Source: Fragilaria crotonensis
Taxonomy: Eukaryota; Bacillariophyta; Fragilariophyceae; Fragilariales; Fragilariaceae
Reading direction: 5' to 3'
NCBI GenBank assembly: GCA_022925895.1
Contig: JAKSYS010000262.1
Span: forward strand, 1-64,000
DNA: 64,000 bases
Position numbers and translations under genes: made by a program. The notes beneath the pieces are model-generated. The model did not search any database, had not been told where the DNA came from, and saw only the letters and a program-made list of their open reading frames with translations. Shown piece by piece: positions 55,198 through 64,000 of the stretch. Positions within the stretch are counted from its first letter, which is position 1. Every line of letters begins with the position of its first letter.

Positions 55198-58100
55198 ATG
55201 AGTGATGTTGTAAGCGTTCACCACCGAACTCCAAAATTTGAGATCATAAGGAGTGCCTTCATGCAACTTTGTGCCGATGAAGTGTTTCATCTGTCCGTAC
55301 GGAGAAAATGGTTGCCAGCGGAGACATGGGCAGCTGCAGTGACCTTGTCTCATCTCATCGATGGAAATGTGTGCACTGTCGATGCTAAAATGTTCAATGC
55401 AGCAATGATTCGCACCAAAGCTCCCTTTGATGGGTCTTCAATCGACAGATTTGACGGCACAAACGACTCTGGTGTCTTCCGGGTCAAATTCCAAAATATT
55501 CTGTACTACATGGTAACAGCTCCATTTGAACAGGCGGATTATCCGCATCCTCTTGATTCAAATTGGAAAGATAGCGTTGTTTCTATGGCTGCGGATGTGC
55601 TGTCAACCATCAGAACAAGATCAACGACATCGCTTGACAATTTTTTCTCCGCAATGTCATTCAAGGACAAACTTCAGGTAACGACCAATCTCACCAAAGA
55701 AACAACGACCACAACAATGCATGCTGCATCTCGCAGTTCCTCCCATTGTCATCAGCAACCAGAACAACGGCAAGAGGAAGGACAACAAGATGAAATAATG
55801 GGACAAACAATCCAGAAAACAGGTCCATCGTGTTTCTGGCGTAGCCGTGACGCTTGGAATCTGTTCGCAGGTGGAGGGGGTGGTTCTTTTGAGCAATTTT
55901 CAACCAACGTTTCAAACGTTGGTGGTGGTACTAGCGTTTTAGACATTTTGGAGGGCCATATTATGGTTCTACAATCCGTGAGCGAAACTCCGTATGGCTG
56001 GAAGAATGTGGTGCAAGGGCGCGATGAGGAAAATCTTTGTTCTCAACTGGAAATCTTTGTCATACAGAGCAGGTCCATTATTCTATGCTTGGCGTATCAG
56101 ACTGCCACTCGGCACATGAATTCATGGTCTTGGACGCAGTGTTGCATCGAGGCCTGCCGACAACTTAACGAGCTCGGGGTGGTGCAAGCAACAAAACCTC
56201 GCAGCGTTCAAGATTGGAATATGGAGTTCCGCAAGCACACGTCTTTCCTCCACCCCAATCATATTGTGAGATGTGGGCAACGCCCTATTCCACGACTCTT
56301 CATGAAGTATCCCGATGCAAAAGATCAAATTACCGCATTCGGTTTATGCAATCTGACGGTTCTGACTGTTGAATTGGTGCAGGTTTTCTGTATCGAAGAG
56401 CTCTTCCCAAAACTATTCGACCAGTGGCGCAATGACGTTGAAAAAAGCGACACTTCCATAAACTCAGCATTGCTGACACAAGAAGCATTTCTGAAGGAGC
56501 ACAACATCAGCAATTTCAGTATTCCAACATGCTGGAGATGGATGCGTCAACTTGGCTTCACCTACAGCATGCAACAAAAGTCATACTATGTTGACGGTCA
56601 TGAACGTGATGACGTTGTCGCAAGTCGAAAGCAATTCTGTCGCAAGTACCTCACCGAGCTTGAACCAAAATGTTTACGATGGGTTCAGTACAATTCTAGT
56701 GAACTGGAGGTAACACGTCTTGATCCTGCGTTTGGCTACAAGTATACGCACGATGAAAGCAACATCATTTTCTACGAGTTTCATATTGACTACTGTTACA
56801 GTTGTGATGCTATGAGTGGAAAAGTTGCATCAATGAGCGTGCGTGCTCCTCGTGGTTCAAGACCTCTTGAAATTTATGGTCAAGACGAATCGGTTTTCTC
56901 CCAATTCATGTTTCCCTCGAAGAGTTGGGTTGGCCCAAATCAAGAACGAGGATTGTTTCCGAAGTCGCTTGGTGAAGGACTGATGATCTCCGCATTTGTG
57001 TCTCGTGACACTGGATTTGGAATGCCGATGACGGATCAAGATCTGGCATTAGTTAATGCTTTGCGACAAGGAATGCACTATGTCGACACAACTGCTGCTC
57101 TGGAAGTTCACAAGCATACTCGGAAGCAGCCACTGACGCAGTCACCTTTCGTCCGAAATTTGCTTATTGGAGCAACCAAAGGTGGCTATTGGAATAGCTT
57201 TCATATGGCGATTCAATTGGAGGACGTCATCGATTGCTTGAAAGTTATCCGACCTCACGTTGAGTTTGTTTTCATGTTTGATCACAGCCAAGGCCATGCT
57301 CGGAAAAAGGACGGGGCTCTTGATGCACACGGTATGTCTCGGAGTTTTGGTGGCAAGCAACCCAAAATGCACTCAACTACGATATCCGACAACTGCCTTG
57401 GGCCATTTGAATCGATATTGAGGATTGGCGATCATCAAAGTATGGTTTTTCAAGCTGACGATCAAGGTCCATGGTGGTTTGCTTCAACCGAAGCTCGAGA
57501 GAGGCGGAAGCATGACATCCATGACAACAGTGGCCGAGCAAAAGTTGTGTCACGAACACGGGGTGAGTTAGCATCTGCACTTTTGCTGGAATCAGGCATC
57601 ACCGTAGAGCCCAATCGCCCATTGAACGAGCTGAAGGAACTCGCAGCTATTCATGGTGTCAGTCTGACACGAGAGAAAATCTGTGTCCTTGAAGGATGGT
57701 TCGGTAAAGCAAAAGGACTTCTGCAAGTCTTATGGGAGCGAGGGTGGATTGATACATCTAAATGCAACGAACAGACCGACAAAGAAGGAAACAAAGTGAG
57801 GAACACGTCATATTATACACTTATGGGACGAAAAGATCCCGTGACTGGCCAGATCATTGAATCATCTTCTCTTCGCGGGTTGATGGGCAACTGCTTTGAC
57901 TTTGTGACCGAGGAAACAGCTTTACAATACTTGGGTTCCCAACTCGGTTTACAAGTGATGCTCACACCAAAATTTCACTGTGAGTTTGCGGGAGAAGGAA
58001 TTGAGTATGCATGGGCGCAAGCCAAGGCGATGATGAGGAGAACTCCGATGCGAGAGAAGAAGGGTCGAGTCAATTTCATAAATGTTGTCATGCGGTGTCT

Positions 58101-58368
58101 TTGCCCTGCTACCGTTTTGACAAAAGAAAGAGTTAGAAAATTTGCCGCAAGAGCACGAGCATACATATGCACGTATTATTACCTTGAACGAGATACGAAC
58201 AGCAGCGATGACATTGATGACACCCCAGCTGCAAAACAGCAGCTCCTCTACAAGAAGATCGAACAACTCATGAAAAGATTTAAAGCACATCGCTGTGCTT
58301 TGGATTTTGACATGGGCTTTGTCCTAGCAGTCTTAAAGGGAAACCATGAAGACGAGAATGCTGTATGA
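55198..58368 (+). CDS. Intact DDE-superfamily transposase (IS630/Tc1-like), 1056 residues
   Basis: The first ATG is at 55198; the frame is open from 55156 but without ATG. The catalytic core begins near residue 560 with YGQDESVFSQFMFPSKSW, then PKSLGEGLMISAFVSRDTGF, and near residue 692 MFDHSQGHARKKDGA, followed by MSRSFGGKQPKMHST. These are the acidic and His/Gly signatures of a DDE endonuclease family that I know from fungi, oomycetes and algae. The N-terminal ~550 residues include a Gly-rich patch (GGGGGS near residue 223) and FSIPTCWRWMRQLGFTYS, a helix-turn-helix-like block. Near residue 840 is a SAP-like motif (LNELKELAAIHGVSLT). No frameshift in 3.2 kb, so this element may be recently active. 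Confidence 0.85.
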   Translation: MSDVVSVHHRTPKFEIIRSAFMQLCADEVFHLSVRRKWLPAETWAAAVTLSHLIDGNVCTVDAKMFNAAMIRTKAPFDGSSIDRFDGTNDSGVFRVKFQNILYYMVTAPFEQADYPHPLDSNWKDSVVSMAADVLSTIRTRSTTSLDNFFSAMSFKDKLQVTTNLTKETTTTTMHAASRSSSHCHQQPEQRQEEGQQDEIMGQTIQKTGPSCFWRSRDAWNLFAGGGGGSFEQFSTNVSNVGGGTSVLDILEGHIMVLQSVSETPYGWKNVVQGRDEENLCSQLEIFVIQSRSIILCLAYQTATRHMNSWSWTQCCIEACRQLNELGVVQATKPRSVQDWNMEFRKHTSFLHPNHIVRCGQRPIPRLFMKYPDAKDQITAFGLCNLTVLTVELVQVFCIEELFPKLFDQWRNDVEKSDTSINSALLTQEAFLKEHNISNFSIPTCWRWMRQLGFTYSMQQKSYYVDGHERDDVVASRKQFCRKYLTELEPKCLRWVQYNSSELEVTRLDPAFGYKYTHDESNIIFYEFHIDYCYSCDAMSGKVASMSVRAPRGSRPLEIYGQDESVFSQFMFPSKSWVGPNQERGLFPKSLGEGLMISAFVSRDTGFGMPMTDQDLALVNALRQGMHYVDTTAALEVHKHTRKQPLTQSPFVRNLLIGATKGGYWNSFHMAIQLEDVIDCLKVIRPHVEFVFMFDHSQGHARKKDGALDAHGMSRSFGGKQPKMHSTTISDNCLGPFESILRIGDHQSMVFQADDQGPWWFASTEARERRKHDIHDNSGRAKVVSRTRGELASALLLESGITVEPNRPLNELKELAAIHGVSLTREKICVLEGWFGKAKGLLQVLWERGWIDTSKCNEQTDKEGNKVRNTSYYTLMGRKDPVTGQIIESSSLRGLMGNCFDFVTEETALQYLGSQLGLQVMLTPKFHCEFAGEGIEYAWAQAKAMMRRTPMREKKGRVNFINVVMRCLCPATVLTKERVRKFAARARAYICTYYYLERDTNSSDDIDDTPAAKQQLLYKKIEQLMKRFKAHRCALDFDMGFVLAVLKGNHEDENAV

Positions 58369-58399
58369 GGGCATGCATACTTATCGACAGTCAACAAGA

Positions 58400-58795
58400 G
58401 CGTGTCACCTGGATTAACCAACTGAAACATGGCATGACTCAACAGAGAAGCAATAGATGGGGCCAATCACGGAACACAACGCCCTGTTTGCAATTAAAAA
58501 ACATAACCGCTTCAATTGGCATGATCAGCACTTGTTCCATCGTATGGTGGTCTCTTGTAAGCAACGCCATATTCAATGGCTGATAGCAATCCGTAGGTCA
58601 ACGGCTTTGTTCTTCTTCTTCAATCTGGTTCGATTAGCTTCTTGCATGGCGATTTCGCGTGCAGATGTCTCCGGCATTTGTTTGCGCTGTGAGCTCTTTG
58701 TTGTACAACTCCATCACCTGGTTTACCTTATCAGGCATGGCTGTAACCATGTCGGCGTTAGACATAAGAGGCTGAATAACCGCTGTCATCTATGT
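58400..58795 (-). pseudogene. Coding-like fragment on the minus strand of element C
   Basis: Reading leftwards from about 58795 gives a protein-like stretch (IQPLMSNADMVTAMPDKVNQ, VMELYNKELTAQTNAGD), then after a shift AREIAMQEANRTRLKKKNKA. It continues to about 58450 with interruptions. The start is not visible. I do not recognise the family; it may be the C-terminus of another element gene. Confidence 0.4.
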
Positions 58796-58799
58796 TAAC

Positions 58800-60420
58800 A
58801 ATGAGTGAATTGATTCTCGAATCTCAGTAGCGTCACAAAAGCCAAACAACAATTTCCTGATGCCTCCAGAGATCGCGACACACGAACACACTTCTTGACT
58901 TAGTCGAGTGGAATTGATGAAGTCAACCGCATACTCTCCTCGGTGCCCATTGTCAACAACACATTGAGGTTGACGATGATGTCCTCAGGAGGAAATGAAA
59001 CCCCGCCCATTCACAAGAATATTACATCTGCGCTAGAGGCGCAACTTCTGGTCGCAGCCTGACCTTCGTTGCTCGCTGAATGCTAACATAACATCAGCCG
59101 CATCCTGCTTCTTCAGCAATGTTGCATAATCCTAAAAAAGATCCTCGCCAATCTTCCACAACAAGATGGAGTTGATTATGCAATTCCCTTGGCACAACTT
59201 CAACCCCCCAGCACAAAAAGAACATCAAACAACTTGGATGCGTCCGACATATAAAGGACCATCGCGATCTCAAGCTTAGTAACGGCAATCTTCACAAACG
59301 TCTACAATGCTGCGAGGCTGTCAAGCATGCTTTGCTTATTATGCCAACATTGCTGTCAATTATGTGCACTCCATTCTCCACTTATTTCTTCGCATAATCC
59401 GTGCCAGTTCCAAAGTCACGAGCCATCATGAGCTTCTTGAGCTTGATTGAACTGCTCAGGTGGCAATGCTTGCCTACATTCCATAGTGGCATGTGGCGTG
59501 TCATGTTTCGTTGTGCAGCACACCTTGGGAGGCCCATGTCAGGGGAATTTGCAGGGCCTATCGCTCGCAGCCATCTCGCGGATCGCCAGGATGCTAGTAG
59601 CTGGTGTCAACCAACTACAACCATCCACCATTTTCATCCACACCTTCTAAAAACACCTTTTGTGCTGTGCCATCAAATCGCGCGTGTCGTCGAAGTGCAT
59701 TATTGTACACATGCAGCCATGACACGCTTCCCCACCAGGTTCGCGAGACGCTCCACAAACGGAACCATGCGGTGTTGAGCACCCAGCGCATAGTTCAGTC
59801 CGAAACACAAGGGTTTGGTGTGCCGAATTGATGCACAGGCAGAATGCCACACCCGTCTATCTGTGCCGTTTGTCCCGATTTCTCAACAAATGTACCACTC
59901 ACAAGCACAGGAATGTCGAAACCTCCTCTGTATTCACAAAAAGTCGCTACTTGGATACAACGCTGCCCTCGCATTCAAGGTATCAAAGGTGGTCTCCACC
60001 ATCAAGATGTCCCCTCCGCCCCCATCAATCAACAACCCCACAGCCTGCTCCAGAGACATAGTATTGACCAGCTTGCCAAACGCCGTGTTGCAGGCAGTAG
60101 GATCAGCACTCGGACCGATACTGCCAGTGTGGTTCGTCGGTCCTAGTTCACCCACCACGAAACACGAAACGCGGTTTGGTGGGGTGCTTCGTCGTCACCT
60201 TGTCGCAGGCCTCACCCGCCAGCCGCACACGAACAAAGTTCAATTCGTAGCATGTGCGTCCATCGTAGTCGCTCCCCCATGGCAACGGTCGTCGACAAGA
60301 GTCCAATAAAGTTGGAACCAACTATTTCGAGGTCCTTGTTGATGTCACTGATGATGTGCGTCAGGACAAGAACATGTCGTGGTTCCCCCTCAAAATGCTT
60401 GCTGACGTCTACTATAGAGA
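58800..60420 (-). pseudogene. metH: Decayed cobalamin-dependent methionine synthase fragment
   Basis: Read on the minus strand from about 60420, pieces align in order with MetH. They are SDINKDLEIVGSNFIG, YELNFVRVRLAGEACDKV, KPRFVF, ELGPTNHTGSIGPSADP, DILMVETTFDTLNARAALY, DIPVLVSGTFVEKSGQTAQ, CFGLNYALGAQ, ENGVHIIDSN, LGG..CAKGIA (catalytic-domain spacing), LLKKQDAADVMLAFSEQ, PPEDIIVNLNVLL and, near 58830, EIRESIHS. Several stops and frameshifts show it is dead. It covers much of the homocysteine-binding domain and the start of the pterin-binding domain. Host MetH needs vitamin B12, so this looks like captured host DNA inside element C. Confidence 0.75.
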
Positions 60421-60536
60421 TTATTGATAAGCAGTAGAAGTATTACTACATTCTACCCAATGTCATTTGATGAAGAAACCAGCTGTACATACCTTAGATA
60501 CTGAGTCCCGGTAAACACTAGGGATAAGCCTTTCAA

Positions 60537-60575
60537 AGATGTCAGAAGATGTCAGATTATGTCAGAAGATGGCTC
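60537..60575 (-). repeat. 10-bp array at right end of element C
   Basis: Reads AGATGTCAGAAGATGTCAGA then TTATGTCAGAAGATGG, the inverted form of the left array with fewer units. Confidence 0.85.
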
Positions 60576-61800
60576 GAGTTCCAATAATTACTATCGCTAG
60601 GACATCGATGAGTTTTCTACGTTCTCGTTCATGAATTTTATTCTGGATCATCAACTACATACGTCATACCACGAAGATTGAAATCTGACATATTGTTTGA
60701 AGTGTGTATCATGAAGATAATCCGTTCAGTGTGTCTCGGATCCGTACATGACGTTCAGTTATGGTTGTCGTTGGATTTTGTACGACAATTCTGAGCACGT
60801 GGCAAAATCCTGAAAGCAATGACATTCCCGGAACCCCTAAAAAAGTTCCGGTTATCAATCACACAACTCCACATGCAATTTTTTTAGCAAGTGTGTGTCA
60901 AAGGTTAAGAAGTCACATTTGGGTATACTACAGTACGTACTTTCATACAAGTGTGTTAACGTAATCCCAGGTTGTGTTTATGATATGGACATCCAATCAG
61001 CAACACTTTTTCATAACACATGATTCTACGACAAGTTTGTTCAATGTTTGGTCCCAGGTACTCCGAGTACTGTGGCTGGCATAGTATGCGTATACATCTA
61101 AGTACAGTATGTTCCACACTACTGTATTCCTATACTGCTAGTGGTGTACCAGTTTCTGCGCGCGGTTCTTCAAGCATATGTTCATAAATGAACCACTCGT
61201 GCTCGAGAAAGCTTAACGTCTAGATATTTCGATCTATTTAAAATCTATATGGAAGATAAAATTATTACATCTCGTACATTTTTATGCTCATTTGTCCTAT
61301 TGCCTCGCAAACAACATCATCCACCAATCATCATGCTCGAAAAAATACATGTGTGTTCTTATTCACACGACCTGTTTTTACTCTTGTACGCCTACTTGTA
61401 CGTTGTTCGAGTATGTGTACACGGTATTGTGGTGGGACTAGGTACTGCCAGCTGCGAAGTATGCGTACATGCAATATGCATTAACATATTAAGGTAACAC
61501 ATAACTTGTGCCTTCATGCTGAATCTTGTATCTTCTGTCATAAAAGGAATGCCCGGTAGTACCAGCAGAGTACGTTGTACCTGGTACCTTGTATGCATAC
61601 AAGGCACAGGTACCTGGTACATGGTACATGTACCTGGAACTATACAACAGGTTTTGCATCTCACACGCGCGTATGCATATAATTTGTAGTCCCACATGTG
61701 TATCTTGTGGGAATACAAACTTGATCCCCATTAATCCCTATAGTGCGCGCACGCACAGCACTGTTCGTTCTTTCTTTTTTCACTCCAGCAGGAAGTGATT
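60576..61800. other. Intergenic region between elements C and B
   Basis: No credible gene. It includes the perfect 18-bp palindrome CCTTGTATGCATACAAGG (61587-61604) inside a larger imperfect inverted repeat with GGTACCTGGTACA-type arms. Confidence 0.4.
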
Positions 61801-61855
61801 TTGCCTTGCTTTATGCTGCGAGGAACACACTTCGCAAGTTTCATTCATTTTCACT

Positions 61856-62395
61856 GTCAGTCTCCCATTAGGAGCTTGTGTGGATGGCAACTTTCCCCGT
61901 CAAAAGCAAGCTTCCACATCTAGTACTCCTACTGTCATACTCCCATTGTTTGGGGCTTTCATTGAAGTGCAAGTGACGATTGAAATTTCTCAGGATACCA
62001 CGCCTTACTTTGTTGAGCGAAGCAAACTGTCGACTGCTGCCAGAAACAAGAAGCATCATCTCGTGCTGTCAGACTCCCATTAGGAGCTTGCATGCTGATT
62101 GAAGTGCGACGTGCAAGTGATTGGAATAATTTTTCTCCCAGGAGGCGACCATCACAAGTGAAACTGTAGTAGCTGTGATTGGGTTTTTCAATTTTCACAG
62201 TCCTGAACCGACAATACAACACTCACCATCCAGTGGTGTTGTGGTGAATATTTGGATCTCCCTTTGGTTTCAAGGTTGGGCTAGAAACCTTGTCTGTCCC
62301 CCATCTCGGCTCACCATTAGTGGTCGCTTTGTGGTGACAATAACTCGGTTACCTTTTCTGCCAACACATATCGGCTCACCATTAGTGGTCGCTTT
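61856..62395. repeat. Direct repeats upstream of the element B gene
   Basis: GTCAGnCTCCCATTAGGAGC (plus TTG) occurs at 61856-61878 and 62068-62090, 212 bp apart. A 25-bp word starting TCGGCTCACCATTAGTGGTC occurs exactly at 62306-62330 and 62371-62395. CATTAG recurs in both families. They lie 110-650 bp before the start codon and may be binding sites or parts of a diverged tandem repeat. Confidence 0.7.
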
Positions 62396-62505
62396 TGTGT
62401 TTGGATTAGGTTGTCTACCCAACAAATCTTGAAGCATTGTACGCTGCCTTATTGCTGTGGAAATTCCTTTTGCAGCCTGTTTCCATTTCCTCGTCCATTG
62501 TTATC

Positions 62506-64000
62506 ATGACTCCGGAATGTAGTGGGAAATCTCTCCATTCTCCTGGCAAATGCCGTGGAAGCAAGAAGCGGAAGGCCCGTGGGGTTGGTGAGAAGGATGC
62601 CCCCCGAGTACAAGCTCCTTGGAGAGGAAGAGAACAACCTTTGCCCCCAGCTAGTAGTACTACTTGCGCTGAATTGCCACCAGTTATCCTTCCTCCGCTT
62701 CTTAAAGTACCAAATGTTGGTGGCAACCGTACTTTCCCAAGTGACAATGCACGACATCTGATTGCTGGAATGGCCAATCCTCGCATTTTCAACAATGCTA
62801 TTGGAGTGCTTGATGAAAGTACTATCCCTTCTCGTAATGATCATGGCCAGAAGAAGAACAAGAAGGTGCAAGGCGATTCTGTTCATCAACGCACATGCTT
62901 CCTGCCAAGTAAAAATCAGGTTGCTGCTACAATATCAAAGTGTCTTCCAAAGCAGGATGCTGCCCAATTTGAGGTACTGTTCAAAGGCTTTCAATGCAAC
63001 AACAAGAAGAATATCCCAACTGAGTTGTCAAACGCTGGTGTTGATCCCTTTGCAAGGGTTGTCAATACTCGAGTCGTGACCATACTCTGGTCTCTGCAGC
63101 GGCTGTATGGAACTGACAATGTTGCGATAACAATGTGTCCCCACATGAATAGTGATCACTCCAAGTTGAAGATTCTTAGTCGACGTGATTACTTGGAAAT
63201 CATCTTGATGGATTGCGTGTTGACACGCACTACGAGGCCACCCCGAAAAGTCACCGGCCGTGAGGAAGTTGATACTCCTGTCAAGTTTCAAGTAGGTGAT
63301 GCACAATTATTGGATACTAAATTTGACAAACAATTTCGCTCCCTTGTTGTCGTTGCTCCTGAGGCTGCAGTGTATTATTGTCACCGGGAGCGTCGGAACG
63401 AGTCCGTTGGCAAATGCAATAGACATATTGCCATGGATACATCATGGTTGCGTGTCATCAAGAATGGCAATCGCAGCTCTCGATTTGCTCTTGGTGGTTA
63501 TGTTGCACGCTTGTGGCCAGGCAAGGATGATTTCTTCTGGAAGTTTAAGATATGCCGCGGTGAATCTAACTTTCAACTTCCACCTCTTCCCCCTGTGAGG
63601 GACCGCCTGGATTGGAATTCCCAACGCTGTCGCAAGATTCTGCATGCAAGACAGTGTCCTGATGAGCTGGGCCCAAGGTTGCCAGCTGATAACATTGAAG
63701 GGGAAGACTTTAATAGCAGAATGTTGCGCGACTCCCTTCGCAGGGCGTATCGTGCGGCATTGCTGGAGTCCACTTCTCGAAAGATGGGTTGTCGTCACTA
63801 TTGCCCGGGTTTTCTCCATCGGCACATTGATCCCCAGTTCTCATTGGTGATCAATCCAATGGATGGTGATTTTGATGTGCACATTTCCGTTCAGATCAGC
63901 CGCCAAGGTATGGATGCTGACGGTTGCAACACGGCTGGGAGGAAACAAATGCACCACGTCGCACTTGCAAGGGAATCAGTGCTCCAGGTGAGGTACCTGC
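62506..64000 (+). CDS. Element B accessory gene (partial, homologue of the element A gene)
   Basis: The frame opens at ATG 62506 and has no stop to the window end, giving 498 codons. Blocks shared with 4444-5793 are VGGNRTFPSDNARHLIAG, VVVAPEAAVYYCHRERR, WLRVIKNGNRSSRFALGGYV, CPDELGPRLPADNIEGEDF and MGCRHYCPGFLHRHIDP. The last residues (ARESVLQVRYL) match the frame just before 5798, showing that both halves of the element A gene are one gene. The N-terminus is basic and Pro-rich. The dioxygenase-like part, if conserved, would lie beyond 64000. Function unknown. Confidence 0.75.
   Translation, partial: MTPECSGKSLHSPGKCRGSKKRKARGVGEKDAPRVQAPWRGREQPLPPASSTTCAELPPVILPPLLKVPNVGGNRTFPSDNARHLIAGMANPRIFNNAIGVLDESTIPSRNDHGQKKNKKVQGDSVHQRTCFLPSKNQVAATISKCLPKQDAAQFEVLFKGFQCNNKKNIPTELSNAGVDPFARVVNTRVVTILWSLQRLYGTDNVAITMCPHMNSDHSKLKILSRRDYLEIILMDCVLTRTTRPPRKVTGREEVDTPVKFQVGDAQLLDTKFDKQFRSLVVVAPEAAVYYCHRERRNESVGKCNRHIAMDTSWLRVIKNGNRSSRFALGGYVARLWPGKDDFFWKFKICRGESNFQLPPLPPVRDRLDWNSQRCRKILHARQCPDELGPRLPADNIEGEDFNSRMLRDSLRRAYRAALLESTSRKMGCRHYCPGFLHRHIDPQFSLVINPMDGDFDVHISVQISRQGMDADGCNTAGRKQMHHVALARESVLQVRYL

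Larger units (their letters stand above)
53641..60575. mobile_element. Element C: ~6.9-kb DNA transposon bounded by inverted 10-bp repeat arrays
   Basis: The left end has seven tandem copies of GACATCTTCT/GACATAATCT (53641-53710); the right end has about 3.5 inverted copies (60537-60575). Further inside, CTACAGCTGTTTTCGTCATC (about 53731) matches inverted TACAGCTGGTTTCTTCATCA (about 60475), so the termini are related over at least ~100 bp. The content is an intact DDE transposase, a diverged duplicate of its 5' region, and a decayed methionine synthase fragment. Exact end bases and target duplication were not determined. Confidence 0.65.
61800..64000. mobile_element. Element B, left part (truncated by the window end)
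   Basis: The gene at 62506-64000 is a homologue of the accessory gene of element A. Upstream, direct repeats without host genes resemble the repeat-bearing spacer of element A in layout but not in sequence. The left terminus was not identified; the 24-bp end of element A is not present here. Confidence 0.5.

Noticed and set aside
58365-60309. Plus-strand frames such as 59401-59778 and 59815-60309
   Set aside because: They are antisense to the methionine synthase fragment, whose motifs read in order on the minus strand.
1-64000. tRNA, rRNA or spliceosomal RNA genes
   Set aside because: None was recognised by eye. A covariance-model scan would be needed to exclude small RNA genes.

Overview
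The window looks like nuclear DNA of a diatom, probably a raphid pennate. Coding is eukaryotic, with sparse introns of roughly 100-400 bp with GT..AG ends. It carries stramenopile-type proteins (a metacaspase with p10 placed before p20, NADP-isocitrate dehydrogenase with a C-terminal EF-hand, a DUF6824-like protein) and transposon families that I associate with diatoms. Intergenic DNA is full of short palindromes built on GTAC and CCGG. The exact species cannot be read from the sequence.

Layout. (1) 793-12505 is a transposon of about 11.7 kb (element A) bounded by exact 24-bp inverted repeats. It holds a Tnp2/Plavaka-like transposase (minus strand), a large accessory gene with an Fe(II)/2-oxoglutarate dioxygenase-like motif (plus strand) and a repeat-bearing accessory gene. 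(2) 14-38 kb is the host gene block: galactokinase, a weak ORC6-like gene, a KIF4-like kinesin running into a MAP65/Ase1/PRC1 protein, a PP2C phosphatase, a metacaspase, an EME1-like nuclease subunit, a BolA-like protein, isocitrate dehydrogenase, arginase and a prolyl-hydroxylase-like oxygenase. It is interrupted by a 1.6-kb foldback element (29.4-31.0 kb) and a 321-bp hAT-type MITE (36389-36709) with an 8-bp target duplication. (3) 39034-51295 is a second large transposon (element D): a MULE transposase plus three arrays of about 72-bp hairpin-forming repeats, a decayed dioxygenase-like gene, a GNAT/C48-like fusion gene and a decayed DUF6824-type gene. (4) 51.4-53.3 kb holds a 223-bp near-perfect palindrome and a SANT/Myb-like gene. 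(5) About 53641-60575 is a third element (C), bounded by inverted arrays of a 10-bp repeat. It has an intact 1056-residue DDE transposase and a decayed fragment of cobalamin-dependent methionine synthase. (6) From about 61.8 kb to the end is the start of element B, whose first gene is a clear homologue of the accessory gene of element A.

How the parts relate. Host genes are compact and often convergent or divergent. The three large elements each pair a transposase of a different superfamily with cargo. Two carry dioxygenase-like genes, which recalls the known association of TET/JBP-type enzymes with Plavaka/KDZ transposons; here that link is an inference. Several unrelated host genes (kinesin, EME1, BolA, IDH) are broken only by one- or two-base indels, mostly in short homopolymers, while galactokinase, arginase and PP2C are intact. 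I read many of these breaks as possible assembly errors rather than true pseudogenes.
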